The position numbers were made by a program, and so were the translations under genes. The notes beneath the pieces are model-generated. The model made no database searches and was not told where the DNA came from. It was given only the letters and a program-made list of their open reading frames with translations. From Apostichopus parvimensis (taxonomy: Eukaryota > Echinodermata > Holothuroidea > Aspidochirotida > Stichopodidae), in contig KN889979.1 of NCBI GenBank assembly GCA_000934455.1, positions 17,947 through 47,984 on the forward strand: a stretch of 30,038 nt of DNA, in the 5' to 3' direction. This document shows, in pieces, positions 10,901-22,720 of the stretch (the stretch's first letter is position 1; each line of letters begins with the position of its first letter).

Positions 10901-12173
10901 GAACAACTGCCTCAAAACAGCTAATAAAATTCTTGCTCCGTTTGAGAGATATACTGTAATAAAATTCGTTTGTGGGCTCTCATTTTGCAAACTTGTGATG
11001 TCACTTTATAGAGTTACTATGACCTGAAACGTAACTTTTCATTTTTTTTTCCTTCCCATATGTTCAAGGTAGAATGTTAACAGTGTTGATGCTGACAGCA
11101 ATGCCAAAATTATGTCATGCTCATAAAGTTTCAACATTTCAGATACAGCACTTGATTGCAAAATCGGTACCCATCTCCAAGAAAAATATTTTAAAAAATG
11201 TGAGGAATTAAGTTTGGGATATGGAAACGTACACGGAACAAAGCAAATGAGAACATGGTCACGAGCGTGGCATGTTTTCTCTCCTGTAGGGTCCTTCATA
11301 GGAACTTGAGTGTCCCTCCTGATCCTTTTTTTCTACTAATCTAAACTTTTTGTTTATTAATTCATTGTAATTCCACAACATTGGTTTACTAAGAACCACG
11401 TCTATTTGCGTTATACTGTCTGAGATCGATTTGGTATCGACTTCGGCTTGACATTAGATACCGCTACCCATGATTCTGAATTTATAGCCATTGACTGTAT
11501 ACCGATCCATCAAACAGCAGACTAATCACTCTTTATGGTATTAGACGATGTTTGTCTCTCGGACAAAGTCCTAATGCCGACGTTTGGATAAAACCTACAC
11601 TTTTTCATCCCGGAAGTATTCGAGCAAACTTAGGGTTCGTCCAACGCTGTCTGCATGTGTATATGGCTCTGTGATATTAGAGTAATAAATCAGAATAAAT
11701 TACCTGGTGGGCAGCTTTAATTTTTCAATATAACTTTTGGACAGCACCAATATAATCATCTCTGAAATAATGAGACCAATGATTTTACGGCATTGTGCCG
11801 TCTGCGAAATAACGTAATGCTGTGAGACGACAAAAGGAGACATATGTGACTTTTCGACGGCATTATAATTTGGCACAAATGGCGCGCCATACATTCCAGT
11901 TGTCGTTTTTTCCAGATTTTTTCCAGATCAGTCTGAATATTTTTTAAAGCGGGAGTTTACTAAAAAATATTTCTTTTTCATCGTATTTACTCCTTCGATG
12001 AAAAATTCACAAAATTCATAAGAAACACAAACACACGGACAAAAACAGACAGGGCCCGAATCTCGATGATCAGTGCCAGGTTGTCACGATGCTGAACATT
12101 ACACTGTTTCTGCCAAAACACTGGAGTCACCTATGGCTCAAGTCACAAGCCAGGTCAAGTCAATTGTGGTTGC
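7972..12173. other. Intergenic region upstream of ZC3H10-like B
   Basis: Apart from the splice-flanked open stretch at 8574-8710 I see no supportable gene. Open frames such as those near 9290-9490, 10710-10895 and 11040-11300 are short and featureless. A 6-bp perfect hairpin (ACGGCA-TTG-TGCCGT) lies at 11787-11801. TATCGGTA-type motifs recur around 9890-10005 and form loose inverted repeats. The promoter of paralogue B should lie in the first part. The right edge (12173/12174) is where the duplicated block begins. Confidence 0.45.
8574..8710 (-). CDS. Candidate internal coding exon of an unidentified gene
   Basis: On the minus strand, 137 bases are open in one frame (45 codons plus 2 bases; begins VEEPTDLYQL, ends SALRCKVY). 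They are preceded by a good acceptor (TTTCTTTGGTTATAG) and followed by a good donor (GTAAGG). The predicted peptide has ordinary composition, with a likely amphipathic helix, and is unlike the AT-biased noise nearby. I do not recognise the protein and found no partner exon with a compatible phase. A 137-base stretch can stay open by chance, so the splice sites carry most of the weight. Alternatives are a leader exon of ZC3H10-like B, or a relic exon. Confidence 0.33.
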
Positions 12174-12352
12174 GTCAATGGTCAAATAAAGTCAGTTATA
12201 CTAAATGACGCAGATACACTTCAATTAAAAGTCAATACAGTAGTCAGATTAAAGAAGAAAATCTGCCAGGAGTCAAGGCTTGTCAGGTAGATCACCGCAT
12301 GAGTCACTTCAGAGTGTAGCACAATACATGTAATCGCATGCCTAAATAGAAT

Positions 12353-12454
12353 GTATTGTATGTATGAATTTTGTATCCTCCTGCAAGCAGGAACTCGCGA
12401 AGAAGCCATCATTGGCTTATCAAAGCCGCAAGCTGACCAGAGTTAGTTTCTTAG
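12353..12454 (-). mobile_element. 5'-truncated SINE 3' domain (left copy)
   Basis: The reverse complement matches 28380-28481, including the segment reading AGCTTGCGGCTTTGATAAGC on the minus strand and the downstream AGTTCCTGCTTGCA. The low-coordinate end carries the remnant of a TACA-type tail (TGTATGTATG on plus). The tRNA-like head is missing, as expected for a 5'-truncated retroposed SINE. The family was not identified. Confidence 0.6.
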
Positions 12455-12932
12455 AATAAGGTCACCATAATTTTTCAGGTAGTCAGGAAAGGGTATTGAG
12501 GTTGACCTCATTTTTGGACTTAATGGGTGGTACCTATACTTTATGTTTATTCCTCTAATACGTAAAACTCAGTAAGTTACTCGTCAAAAATCACAACTTC
12601 ACACATTTAAGCTCTTCCCAGGAAACAAGGGAACAAACAATAACAAGTTAAACTTTAAACTAATCACCTATTGTGCAAATTCGGGACAGTTCTATAGACA
12701 AAGTTCTGTTATGATCTGCAAACAATGCATGAAATCAGTGAGATTCCAGGGACATTTTAACATTTGGGGACGGCATATGGAATCCAGGAATGTACTGTAT
12801 ATGGAAATAGCGAACGTCTGATTAGGTTCGCAACTTTGCAAGTAGCCTTGCTTTTTAACCAAGGCAGTTTGCCATAAGAACTACCGAATACATCTTCACA
12901 TTTCTGTGAAACCAAAAGGTGGATGTGGTGAA

Positions 12933-12984
12933 GGGGAAGGGGAAGGGGAGGGGGTTGAGGGGGGTGGGTTGAGGGGGTGATAAG
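12933..12984 (+). repeat. G-rich (GGGGAA)n-type tract, left copy
   Basis: Four or more runs of at least four G occur within about 25 bases, followed by further G runs. This is a potential intramolecular G-quadruplex on the plus strand. It lies about 0.9 kb past the DCAKD stop. The two copies of the block differ by one G in this tract. Confidence 0.7.
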
Positions 12985-13102
12985 GGGAAGAGCTAGAGGA
13001 AGAAGGGGTTGTCTGTCTTACTGAATTTAATTCCATACACATTTTATAATTGTGTAATAAGTGAGGAAACAAGGATTTTCAGACATTGCATTGATATCTT
13101 AG

Positions 13103-13108
13103 TTTATT
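13103..13108 (-). terminator. Candidate polyadenylation signal of DCAKD, left copy
   Basis: AATAAA on the minus strand, about 735 bases after the stop at 13843, the first canonical signal I found downstream. A nearer non-canonical signal cannot be excluded. Confidence 0.3.
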
Positions 13109-13842
13109 CCAATTTCCTGAGTGGTCTTCTATATAAATTGCTATCAAACTTTGTATATAAAGCTTCCTAGTCACATAGAAGTTTACAAAAGCCTACTACA
13201 GCCATCTGAAAAAGAATGCTACATATTATACAACACATTAATAAACTACTTTAACTTGTTAATACTCTCCCTTAACATCATATTATTATTTTTTCTTCAT
13301 GACACTAACAGCTAGTATTTTGTGAATTTTTCTGGCAGATTTAGAAGATTAAAGTCATCCTGTTTTTGGTTACTTTTCTTTACTGTCATGTGATATGGAT
13401 GATATATAAGTTTTTCAGAGAACACCTGGAATGGTATAACCAGATTTGAAGAACCCTCTAGCATCCCCACCCCACCCCCTCAACATCCCCTCCCCCAAAT
13501 GAAGTAAAACAAGTTAAAAAAGATATCATAGATTATTTTACTATTTTATAACCTAACATAAAAAGTGAACACTCTTGTCCAATAATAATATTATGCTATT
13601 TCTTTGGGCTTGTTATTTATCAAACAAATCCCAAGCATTAAAATTACATCCAATATCATTCTCAACTTGCAAGTATCTGTGCCAATTTTGGCAGTCCATA
13701 CGAGTCTTGTTCGATCTGAATTCTCCCACAAATCAGATAGTTAAAACTTTATGAATACTAATAATACCAATTAAAACATTTTACAGTTTTGCAAATACAA
13801 TTACATCATTTCCTACAAAGAAGGAAAACCCAGTCACAGCTT

Positions 13843-16800
13843 TTATAAAAGAGATTTTAGACAAACCGTGCAAACTCCAAAGAATAAAGTCACTAAAATG
13901 GCGGCAATACTTCTTAATTTCCAGTGAGCATATGAGCTATTGAATTGAGCATGTAATCTGGCTACAGCTGCCTTGGTTGTTTCTAACTTTCCTGAGTTGT
14001 CAAGAACATGATCGGCTAGTTTAGACTTTTCCGACAAAGGCAGTTGAGATTGTATCCTGCTCTCAGCTTCCTCCTGCGTCAGGTTTCTCAGAGTTTTTAA
14101 TCTCTCTAGTTGAGTTTCTTCATCACTGATGATAGATAGATAGATAGATATGAAGAATAACAAATTAGAAAGTGAAGAAAAGGAAAGTGAACTATTTAGA
14201 AGCACCTTCTCTTGATTCTATGAAATTCAACTAGTAAAAGTACTTTTTAAACAGCTTGGAAACTTTATTTAAGAAGAGAGAGACTAAACCAGTAATATGC
14301 ATCTGCCACTCGAGCATCCAACCTATCTAGCCTTATGTTACGATAGTCTAAAAATTGTGACAGTTCATTCTTTCAGTAGCTACACCTTTTGTAACATAGC
14401 AACCAAGTACTTTAATTGATGCACTCAATAGCAGGAGGAAATGCCTTTAACAAAAATTCCTCCTTAAAAATGTCAAAAATATGATGCACAAAGAGGTCAT
14501 AGGTCAAAACCATTTTCCAATTTATTAGTCAGTGTTTTGTTTAAAATTTGGTTATTTTCTGGCTAATATCAAGTTTGTAGTTGGTCACAATTTCTGAGTC
14601 AAATTTCTGTCCTTTTTTATCTCAGAACTTACATTTACTATTCGCATCAAACTGGAGTTCATACTATCATGTAGCCAAATCAGTGGCTGTTATCATTTTC
14701 ACCACATACTTGCTTGAGCGATTGGATCATGTTTAGCCTTTCTATGTATCCACGAATGAAAACTGGGATCAGTTTTCCCTAGACATACAGTACAGCATAG
14801 AATTCATAATATGCATCAATATTTGCTTAGCAATTAAAATTTAATTAAATAATTAATATTTTTTATGCCATACTTGTACTGTTTCTTCTTGTCCATATTC
14901 CAATATTCATATAACCATAGGACTGCTATACTCTTAAATTTATTTGAAAAAAGTACAAAAGGTTAAAGCCCTGAAGACAAACCTGCTGATTACTTTATAG
15001 TATACTTACCAATAAACTACGACGATTTGATTCATGAAAGATTTAAGGGCACTTCCGTCAAGTAGAAGAGGAACATCCAGAACTACAAAGTGATATCCTA
15101 CAAAACAAATGAAATTTATTAAGATTGCTGAAATGTTCCATAAATCAGAGTCTTTATGAAGGTCAATAGAAATCCAAGGAATGAATTTTAAGAGCAGTGA
15201 ACTTCAATTTTACCAAACATAAACAAGTTTAGTAAGACTACAGTTCATGAAAGCAGCAGGAAATCATATATCTGGGATGTTTTGAACAGTAGAATGCTAC
15301 GCAAAAATTGGCCTATTCCTACACAATTGGGTCTATGTATTGTATAGCAAATTTTGGCGACAAGACCATAACATTTTCAGCAATTTTATGTGAAGCAAAA
15401 TTCTAAAATCTTTAAAGTACTGTGCAATGAGTATATTCAATTATGCCTTGAAGCAGTTAGCACATGACAACATGTAATTAAGTCTAAACTGCAAACTGAA
15501 CTGGCATAGCAGGGACCAGGTTAGCTTCTTCTTGTCCCAGGGAAAAAGGTTTACATTACCGAACGCAATCCTAAGCCATAACCTGATTCTGATGGTTGGT
15601 TACCCTAAAGTGCCCACAATATGTCCCTATATGCCTCTGGGGGAAAGGGCTAGGGGGAAAAGGCCCCCCTCAATTTGTCTGCCTTTTTTTGGGTAATAAG
15701 TTATGCTGCCTCATTACAATAGCACTTGTCCTCCATAAAATAAGAAGACTATAGCCATGCCCCTGCATCAACCCTCCCACCTCCTGTTTTCCTCAACTCT
15801 TCTCAAACAATTCAGTTTATTCAATCATAATACTTTCTAATGATATCCATTCTGACTTTATTTTATACATCTGCATTACCTTCCCCCCTTCCCCTCTCCA
15901 AGGTCACTTGTCCCCATCCCAAAATAACATTTTAATGACAGAGAGGATGCTAAGTACTTACCCTTGAATATACATTTAATAACCTGCCAAATCATCTCTC
16001 TTTGGATGGCAGGATGGGTGCATGAATTCAAGAGCTTCCTTTTTGATGCATCGTTGAAAATGATGTTGCCAAGTTTTGGCCTATCCAGTGTTCCATCAGC
16101 CTGGAGCACCTCTCGTCCAAAGTGCTGTATGATGAGTTTCCATGCTGGTTTGCCTGGCTCCACAACTGATTGATCATGGAAAAAGTATTGATAAGAAGTC
16201 ATTAGAAACCATGTCAGTAAAATTGTTCTGTTTTGCATGAATCAAGCTAGACTCATTTAAATGAGCATAGTTTCGAGTTACTTCCCAAAACCTTATCAAC
16301 ATGTCATTATAAGAGGCAGCAATAAAAAGTCTACATAATAATTAAGGAGAAGAAGGGGCTCTATGTAAGCCAGAAACGAATGCCTGCCCCAGTTTTCACA
16401 ACCACATCGGTGGGTAAGTTCACATAAATTGCTTTCATAAACTTTTTGAGCAACTAGCACGAAATGGGCTTGGCAGAGGTACTCTGAGGTAGTCAAGAAT
16501 AAGGGCAGTAACCAAGCAAATTGGACAGTACATATGGTCAATGTTTGTTCAATGTAAGTGATGAAGTAATTTGGCTGTACTGTTACTGTACTTCAAGCTC
16601 CTGTGGGCAGGCATTTCGATTTATCATTATGTAATAATTCTGCTATCTATTCACTAGATCACAGCTAAACCACGACTAAACAGTTTGTTATTCAATATCA
16701 AATTGTGATACTACGAATGGCTGGTCTTTGCGAGGCATAAACTAACGTAACGTACGTTAGGCCTACAATAGGTTAGGCCTATCAATCATATAACTTGTCA

Positions 16801-16925
16801 TAATGTCGGTCACCTTCTCTAGCAATTTTATCAGCATCAATGATTGGGCATCCAAGCTCATGGAAGAAAGAAGAAACTGTCGACTTCCCTGATGCGATGC
16901 CTCCGGTCAAACCGATCAAAAACAT
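13843..16925 (-). CDS. DCAKD: DCAKD-type dephospho-CoA kinase domain protein, left copy (4 exons, 228 aa)
   Basis: Exons: 16814-16925, 15962-16165, 15010-15097 and 13843-14125. All introns are GT-AG, phases 1, 1 and 2, giving 228 aa (human DCAKD about 231). The family transfers phosphate from ATP to dephospho-CoA in the last step of CoA synthesis; animal DCAKD is the stand-alone paralogue of COASY and is generally regarded as mitochondrial. Visible: Walker A GGIASGKS at 8-15; IDADKIAR at 29-36; DR at 65-66; THP at 87-89; LDVPLL at 112-117; CDEETQ at 135-140; the lid motif AxxRIxxQ at 155-162; ADHVLDNSG at 172-180. A single hydrophobic segment at about 207-224 is a likely C-terminal membrane anchor, also seen in human DCAKD. 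It is head to head with RBM48. Residue 50 is Ile here and Val in the right copy. Probably the same locus as that copy. Confidence 0.95.
14131..14150. repeat. (GATA)5 microsatellite at the DCAKD exon 4 acceptor, left copy
   Basis: Five GATA units on the plus strand read TATC on the gene strand and lie 5 bases from the exon 4 boundary (AG at 14126-14127). The tetranucleotide array therefore serves as the pyrimidine-rich part of the 3' splice site. The repeat number is the same in both copies. Confidence 0.85.
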
Positions 16926-17257
16926 GTCTACCGTCGATGATTATACATTGGTACAAGTTAAGAATACCAACAATACCAATATAATTATAAAGCTTTGTAC
17001 CACTACCAGTCCAATACAACAATACGTGGGAGTGCTACATTTGGCGAAAGAGATCGGATCCGGAGCCTATGCTTGGGGAAATTCCCCGATATCTATACTT
17101 TAAAGCATTGACCAATGTAAGTATATTATAGCAGATTTAAAAGCTAAAGAATTAACGGGGGAACACATAATTTTCTAGCATACTCATTGCGCTGTTTTAG
17201 TCAAACACAAAAAAACACAAAAAAACTCGCGATCGGAAGGACTTCAGACGTTACAAA
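16926..17257. promoter_or_regulatory. Divergent DCAKD/RBM48 promoter region, left copy
   Basis: 332 bases separate the two divergent start codons. No clear TATA box is placed for either gene. CCAAT-type motifs occur in both orientations, as in the right copy (22410-22414, 22439-22443 and 22575-22579). Transcription start sites cannot be set from sequence alone. Confidence 0.65.
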
Positions 17258-17329
17258 ATGAATCCAAAAAAGAAGATTGGTTCTCGTAGACCTGCGTACA
17301 GAGACAGTAAAGAAGATAAGGCAGTTAAG
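17258..17329 (+). pseudogene. RBM48: RBM48 exon 1 only, left copy, cut by the scaffold gap
   Basis: 24 codons from ATG to a phase-0 donor (AAG|GTGATT), identical to the right copy except codon 10 (CGT Arg here, TGT Cys there, a CpG transition). Intron 1 then runs into the gap at 17586 and no further exons follow before the second copy starts. This is not a biological pseudogene in my reading: it is the start of RBM48 on a contig end whose continuation is the right copy. Confidence 0.85.
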
Positions 17330-17585
17330 GTGATTATTAAATGAAATTTATTGTCATTAAATGATATTTGAAGGGCTGCAGTTGTACCGTCACTTTAAAT
17401 GTTATGATCGTCTGGTTAGCAACATCAGAAAGCCTTAGTCGCACAACCGGTACTCACAGCATAATCATTTGCTTTGACCAGATAGTTACTGTAACTTGGT
17501 TGAGAGGACCTTGGCTCGATTTTGGTTAGCGTGAGTGCTGCCTAAGCGCTGGCCAAAATAATATAACTAAGTTAAACTAACTTCT

Positions 17586-17635
17586 NNNNNNNNNNNNNNN
17601 NNNNNNNNNNNNNNNNNNNNNNNNNNNNNNNNNNN
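17586..17635. other. Scaffold gap, 50 N
   Basis: Exactly 50 undetermined bases, a fixed-size placeholder typical of scaffolding rather than a measured gap. The homologous blocks touch both sides of it. Confidence 0.99.
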
Positions 17636-17814
17636 GTCAATGGTCAAATAAAGTCAGTTATACTAAATGACGCAGATACACTTCAATTAAAAGTCAATAC
17701 AGTAGTCAGATTAAAGAAGAAAATCTGCCAGGAGTCAAGGCTTGTCAGGTAGATCACCGCATGAGTCACTTCAGAGTGTAGCACAATACATGTAATCGAA
17801 TGCCTAAATAGAAT

Positions 17815-17916
17815 GTATTGTATGTATGAATTTTGTATCCTCCTGCAAGCAGGAACTCGCGAAGAAGCCATCATTGGCTTATCAAAGCCGCGAGCTGACC
17901 AGAGTTAGTTTCTTAG
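17815..17916 (-). mobile_element. 5'-truncated SINE 3' domain (right copy)
   Basis: Same element as at 12353-12454, present because the whole block is repeated. It differs from that copy at single bases (for example GCAAGC versus GCGAGC) and matches 28380-28481 in reverse complement. Confidence 0.6.
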
Positions 17917-18394
17917 AATAAGGTCACCATAAATTTTCAGGTAGTCAGGAAAGGGTATTGAGGTTGACCTCATTTTTGGACTTTATGGGTGGTACCTATA
18001 CTTTATGTTTATTCCTCTAATACGTAAAACTCAGTAAGTTACTCGTCAAAAATCACAACTTCACACATTTAAGCTCTTTCCAGGAAACAAGGGAACAAAC
18101 CATAACAAGTTAAACTTTAAACTAATCACCTATTGTGCAAATTCGGGACAGTTCTATAGACAAAGTTCTGTTATGATCTGCAAACAATGCATGAAATCAG
18201 TGAGATTCCAGGGACATTTTAACATTTGGGGACAGCATATGGAATCCACGAATGTACTGTATATGGAAATAGTGAACGTCTGATTAGGTTCGCAACTTTG
18301 CAAGTAGCCTTGCTTTTTTACCAAGGCAGTTTGCCATAAGAACTACCGAATACATCTTCACATTTCTGTGAAACCAAAAGGTGGATGTGGTGAA

Positions 18395-18447
18395 GGGGAA
18401 GGGGAAGGGGAGGGGGGTTGAGGGGGGTGGGTTGAGGGGGTGATAAG
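18395..18447 (+). repeat. G-rich (GGGGAA)n-type tract, right copy
   Basis: Counterpart of 12933-12984, with one additional G in the longest run. Multiple G4 runs make it a quadruplex candidate. Length difference at such a tract is typical of allelic or sequencing variation. Confidence 0.7.
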
Positions 18448-18565
18448 GGGAAGAGCTAGAGGAAGAAGGGGTTGTCTGTCTTACTGAATTTAATTCCATA
18501 CACATTTTATAATTGTGTAATAAGTGAGGAAACAAGGATTTTCAGATATTGCATTGATATCTTAG

Positions 18566-18571
18566 TTTATT
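18566..18571 (-). terminator. Candidate polyadenylation signal of DCAKD, right copy
   Basis: Minus-strand AATAAA, counterpart of 13103-13108, about 735 bases after the DCAKD stop. Confidence 0.3.
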
Positions 18572-19305
18572 CCAATTTCCTGAGTGGTCTTCTATATAAA
18601 TTGCTATCAAACTTTGTATATAAAGCTTCCTAGTCACATAGAAGTTTACAAAAGCCTACTACAGCCATCTGAAAAAGAATGCTACATATTATACAACACA
18701 TTAATAAACTACTTTAACTTGTTAATACTCTCCCTTAACATCATATTATTATTTTTTCTTCATGACACTAACAGCTAGTATTTTGTGAATTTTTCTGGCA
18801 GATTTAGAAGATTAAAGTCATCCTGTTTTTGGTTACTTTTCTTTACTGTCATGTGATATGGATGATATATAAGTTTTTCAGAGAACACCTGGAATGGTAT
18901 AACCAGATTTGAAGAACCCTCTAGCATCCCCACCCCACGCCCTCAACATCCCCTCCCCCAAATGAAGTAAAACAAGTAAAAAAAGATATCATAGATTATT
19001 TTACTATTTTATAACCTAACATAAAAAGTGAACACTCTTGTCCAATAATAATATTATGCTATTTCTTTGGGCTTGCTATTTATCAAACAAATCCCAAGCA
19101 TTAAAATTACATCCAATATCATTCTCAACTTGCAAGTATCTGTGCCAATTTTGGCAGTCCACACGAGTCTTGTTCGATCTGAATTCTCCCACAAATCAGA
19201 TAGTTAAAACTTTATGAATACTAATAATACCAATTAAAACATTTTACAGTTTTGCAAATACAATTACATCATTTCCTACAAAGAAGGAAAACCCAGTCAC
19301 AGCTT

Positions 19306-22300
19306 TTATAAAAGAGATTTTAGACAAACCGTGCAAACTCCAAAGAATAAAGTCACTAAAATGGCGGCAATACTTCTTAATTTCCAGTGAGCATATGAGC
19401 TATTGAATTGAGCATGTAATCTGGCTACAGCTGCCTTGGTTGTTTCTAACTTTCCTGAGTTGTCAAGAACATGATCGGCTAGTTTAGACTTTTCCGACAA
19501 AGGCAGTTGAGATTGTATCCTGCTCTCAGCTTCCTCCTGCGTCAGGTTTCTCAGAGTTTTTAATCTCTCTAGTTGAGTTTCTTCATCACTGATGATAGAT
19601 AGATAGATAGATATGAAGAATAACAAATTAGAAAGTGAAGAAAAGGAAAGTGAACTGTTTAGAAGCACCTTCTCTTGATTCTATGAAATTCAACTAGTAA
19701 AAGTACTTTTTAAACAGCTTGGAAACTTTATTTAAGAAGAGAGAGACTAAACCAGTAATATGCATCTGCCACTCGAGCATCCAACCTCTCTAGGCTTATG
19801 TTACGATAGTCTAAAAATTGTGACAGTTCATTCTTTCAGTAGCTACACCTTTTGTAACATAGCAACCAAGTACTTTAATTGATGCACTCAATAGCAGGAG
19901 GAAATGCCTTTAACAGAAATTCCTCCTTAAAAATGTCAAAAATATGATGCACAAAGAGGTCATAGGTCAAAACCATTTTCCAATTTATTAGTCAGTGTTT
20001 TGTTTAAAATTTGGTTATTTTCTGGCTATTATCAAGTTTGTAGTTGGTCACAATTTCTGAGTCAAATTTCTGTCCTTTTTTATCTCAGAACTTACATTTA
20101 CTATTCACATCAAACTGGAGTTCATACTATCATGTAGCCAAATCAGTGGCTGTTATCATTTTCACCACATACTTGCTTGAGCGATTGGATCGTGTTTAGC
20201 CTTTCTATGTATCCACGAATGAAAACTGGGATCAGTTTTCCCTAGACATACAGTACAGCATAGAATTCATAATATGCATCAATATTTGCTTAGCAATTAA
20301 ACTTTAATTAAATAATTAATATTTTTTATGCCATACTTGTACTGTTTCTTCTTGTCCATATTCCAATATTCATATAACCATAGGACTGCTATACTCTTAA
20401 ATTTATTTGAAAAAAGTACAAAAGGTTAAAGCCCTGAAGACAAACCTGCTGATTACTTTATTTTATACTTACCAATAAACTACGACGATTTGATTCATGA
20501 AAGATTTAAGGGCACTTCCGTCAAGTAGAAGAGGAACATCCAGAACTACAAAGTGATATCCTACAAAACAAATGAAATTTATTAAGATTGCTGAAATGTT
20601 CCATAAATCAGAGTCTTTATGAAGGTCAATAGAAATCCAAGGAATGAATTTTAAGAGCAGTGAACTTCAATTTTACCAAACATAAACAAGTTTAGTAAGA
20701 CTACAGTTCATGAAAGCAGCAGGAAATCATATATCTGGGATGTTTTGAACAGTAGAATACTACGCAAAAATTGGCCTATTCCTACACAATTGGGTCTATG
20801 TATTGTATAGCAAGTTTTGGCGACAAGACCATAACATTTTCAGCAATTTTATGTGAAGCAAAACTCTAAAATCTTTAAAGTACTGTGCAATGAGTATACT
20901 CAATTATGCCTTGAAGCAGTTAGCACATGACAACATGTAATTAAGTCTAAACTGCAAACTGAACTGGCATAGCAGGGACCAGGTTAGCTTCTTCTTGTCC
21001 CAGGGAAAAAGGTTTACATTACCGAACGCAATCCTAAGCCATAACCTGATTCTGATGGTTGGTTACCCTAAAGTGCCCACAATATGTCCCTATATGCCTC
21101 TGGGGGAAAGGGCTAGGGGGAAGAGGCCCCCCTCAATTTGTCTGCCTTTTTTTGGGTAATAAGTTATGCTGCCTCATTACAATAGCACTTGTCCTCCATA
21201 AAATAAGAAGACTATAGCCATGCCCCTGCATCAACCCTCCCACCTCCTGTTTTCCTCAACTCTTCTCAAACATTTCAGTTTATTCAATCATAATACTTTC
21301 TAATGATATCCATTCTGACTTTATTTTATACATCTGCATTACCTTCCCCCCTTCCCCTCTCCAAGGTCACTTGTCCCCATCCCAAAATAACATTTTAATG
21401 ACAGAGAGGATGCTAAGTACTTACCCTTGAATATACATTTAATAACCTGCCAAATCATCTCTCTTTGGATGGCAGGATGGGTGCATGAATTCAAGAGCTT
21501 CCTTTTTGATGCATCGTTGAAAATGATGTTGCCAAGTTTTGGCCTATCCAGTGTTCCATCAGCCTGGAGCACCTCTCGTCCAAAGTGCTGTACGATGAGT
21601 TTCCATGCTGGTTTGCCTGGCTCCACAACTGATTGATCATGGAAAAAGTATTGATAAGAAGTCATTAGAAACCATGTCAGTAAAAGTGTTCTGTTTTGCA
21701 TGAATCAAGCTAGACTCATTTAAATGAGCATAGTTTCGAGTTACTTCCCAAAACCTTATCAACATGTCATTATAAGAGGCAGCAATAAAAAGTCTACATA
21801 ATAATTAAGGAGAAGAAGGGGCTCTATGTAAGCCAGAAACGAATGCCTGCCCCAGTTTTCACAACCACATCGGTGGGTAAGTTCACATAAATTGCTTTCA
21901 TAAACTTTTTGAGCAACTAGCACGAAATGGGCTTGGCAGAGGTACTCTGAGGTAGTCAAGAATAAGGGCAGTAACCAAGCAAATTGGACAGTACATATGG
22001 TCAATGTTTGTTCAATGTAAGTGATGAAGTAATTTGGCTGTACTGTTACTGTACTTCAAGCTCCTGTGGGCAGGCATTTCGATTTATCATTATGTAATAA
22101 TTCTGCTATCTATTCACTAGATCACAGCTAAACCACGACTAAACAGTTTGTTATTCAATATCAAATTGTGATACTACGAATGGCTGGTCTTTGCGAGGCG
22201 TAAACTAACGTAACGTACGTTAGGCCTACAATAGGTTAGGCCTATCAATCATATAACTTGTCATAATGTCGGTCACCTTCTCTAGCAATTTTATCAGCAT

Positions 22301-22388
22301 CAATGATTGGGCATCCAAGCTCATGGAAGAAAGAAGAAACTGTCGACTTCCCTGATGCGATGCCTCCGGTCAAACCGATCAAAAACAT
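19306..22388 (-). CDS. DCAKD: DCAKD-type dephospho-CoA kinase domain protein, right copy (4 exons, 228 aa)
   Basis: Exons: 22277-22388, 21425-21628, 20473-20560 and 19306-19588, each the left-copy coordinate plus 5,463. Introns are about 648, 864 and 884 bases with donors GTGACC, GTAAGT and GTAAGT. The protein is identical to the left copy except Val at residue 50. All P-loop kinase motifs (Walker A at 8-15, LDVPLL at 112-117, lid at 155-162) and the C-terminal hydrophobic anchor are intact. The start is the first ATG that places the P-loop near the N terminus, as in the family; there is no obvious cleavable targeting peptide, so mitochondrial location rests on family knowledge. This copy is physically linked to the whole RBM48 gene and is the one I would keep for annotation. 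Confidence 0.95.
19594..19613. repeat. (GATA)5 microsatellite at the DCAKD exon 4 acceptor, right copy
   Basis: Same array and same unit count as at 14131-14150, next to the acceptor at 19589-19590. Confidence 0.85.
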
Positions 22389-22720
22389 GTCTACCGTCGA
22401 TGATTATACATTGGTACAAGTTAAGAATACCAACAATACCAATATAATTATAAAGCTTTGTACTACTACCAGTCCAATACAACAATACGTGGGAGTGCTA
22501 CATTTGGCGAAAGAGATCGGATCCGGAGCCTATGCTTGGGGAAATTCCCCGATATCTTTACTTCAAAGCATTGACCAATGTAAGTATATTATAGCAGATT
22601 TAAAAGCTAAAGAATTAACGGGGGAACACATAATTTTCTAGCATACTCATTGCGCTGTTTTAGTCAAACACAAAAAAACACAAAAAAACTCGCGATCGGA
22701 AGGACTTCAGACGTTACAAA
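22389..22720. promoter_or_regulatory. Divergent DCAKD/RBM48 promoter region, right copy
   Basis: 332 bases lie between the divergent ATGs. CCAAT motifs are at 22439-22443 and 22575-22579 on plus and at 22410-22414 on minus; no placed TATA box. The palindromic CGCGATCG lies about 30 bases before the RBM48 ATG. The arrangement fits a bidirectional promoter, which is inferred from spacing, not shown. Confidence 0.65.

Larger units (their letters stand above)
12174..17585. repeat. Left copy of a ~5.41-kb duplicated block (contig end)
   Basis: This block matches 17636-23051 in the same orientation, offset about 5,462 bases. By eye I count about 44 small differences (mostly single substitutions, a few 1-3 base indels) in 5.41 kb, about 0.8%. 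The copy ends exactly at the first N of the gap, mid-sequence in RBM48 intron 1. It contains a full DCAKD gene, the divergent promoter and RBM48 exon 1. The pattern fits two unmerged allelic contig ends better than a real tandem duplication. Confidence 0.95.

Noticed and set aside
15876-16238. A 120-codon minus-strand frame (and its counterpart at 21339-21701) as a separate gene.
   Set aside because: It is DCAKD exon 2 plus intronic sequence on both sides; the part homologous to the family is only 15962-16165, bounded by AG and GTAAGT.
22303-22641. A 112-codon plus-strand frame (and its counterpart from 16840) over the divergent promoter.
   Set aside because: It starts antisense to DCAKD exon 1 and has no recognisable protein; its left part is explained by the complementary coding sequence.
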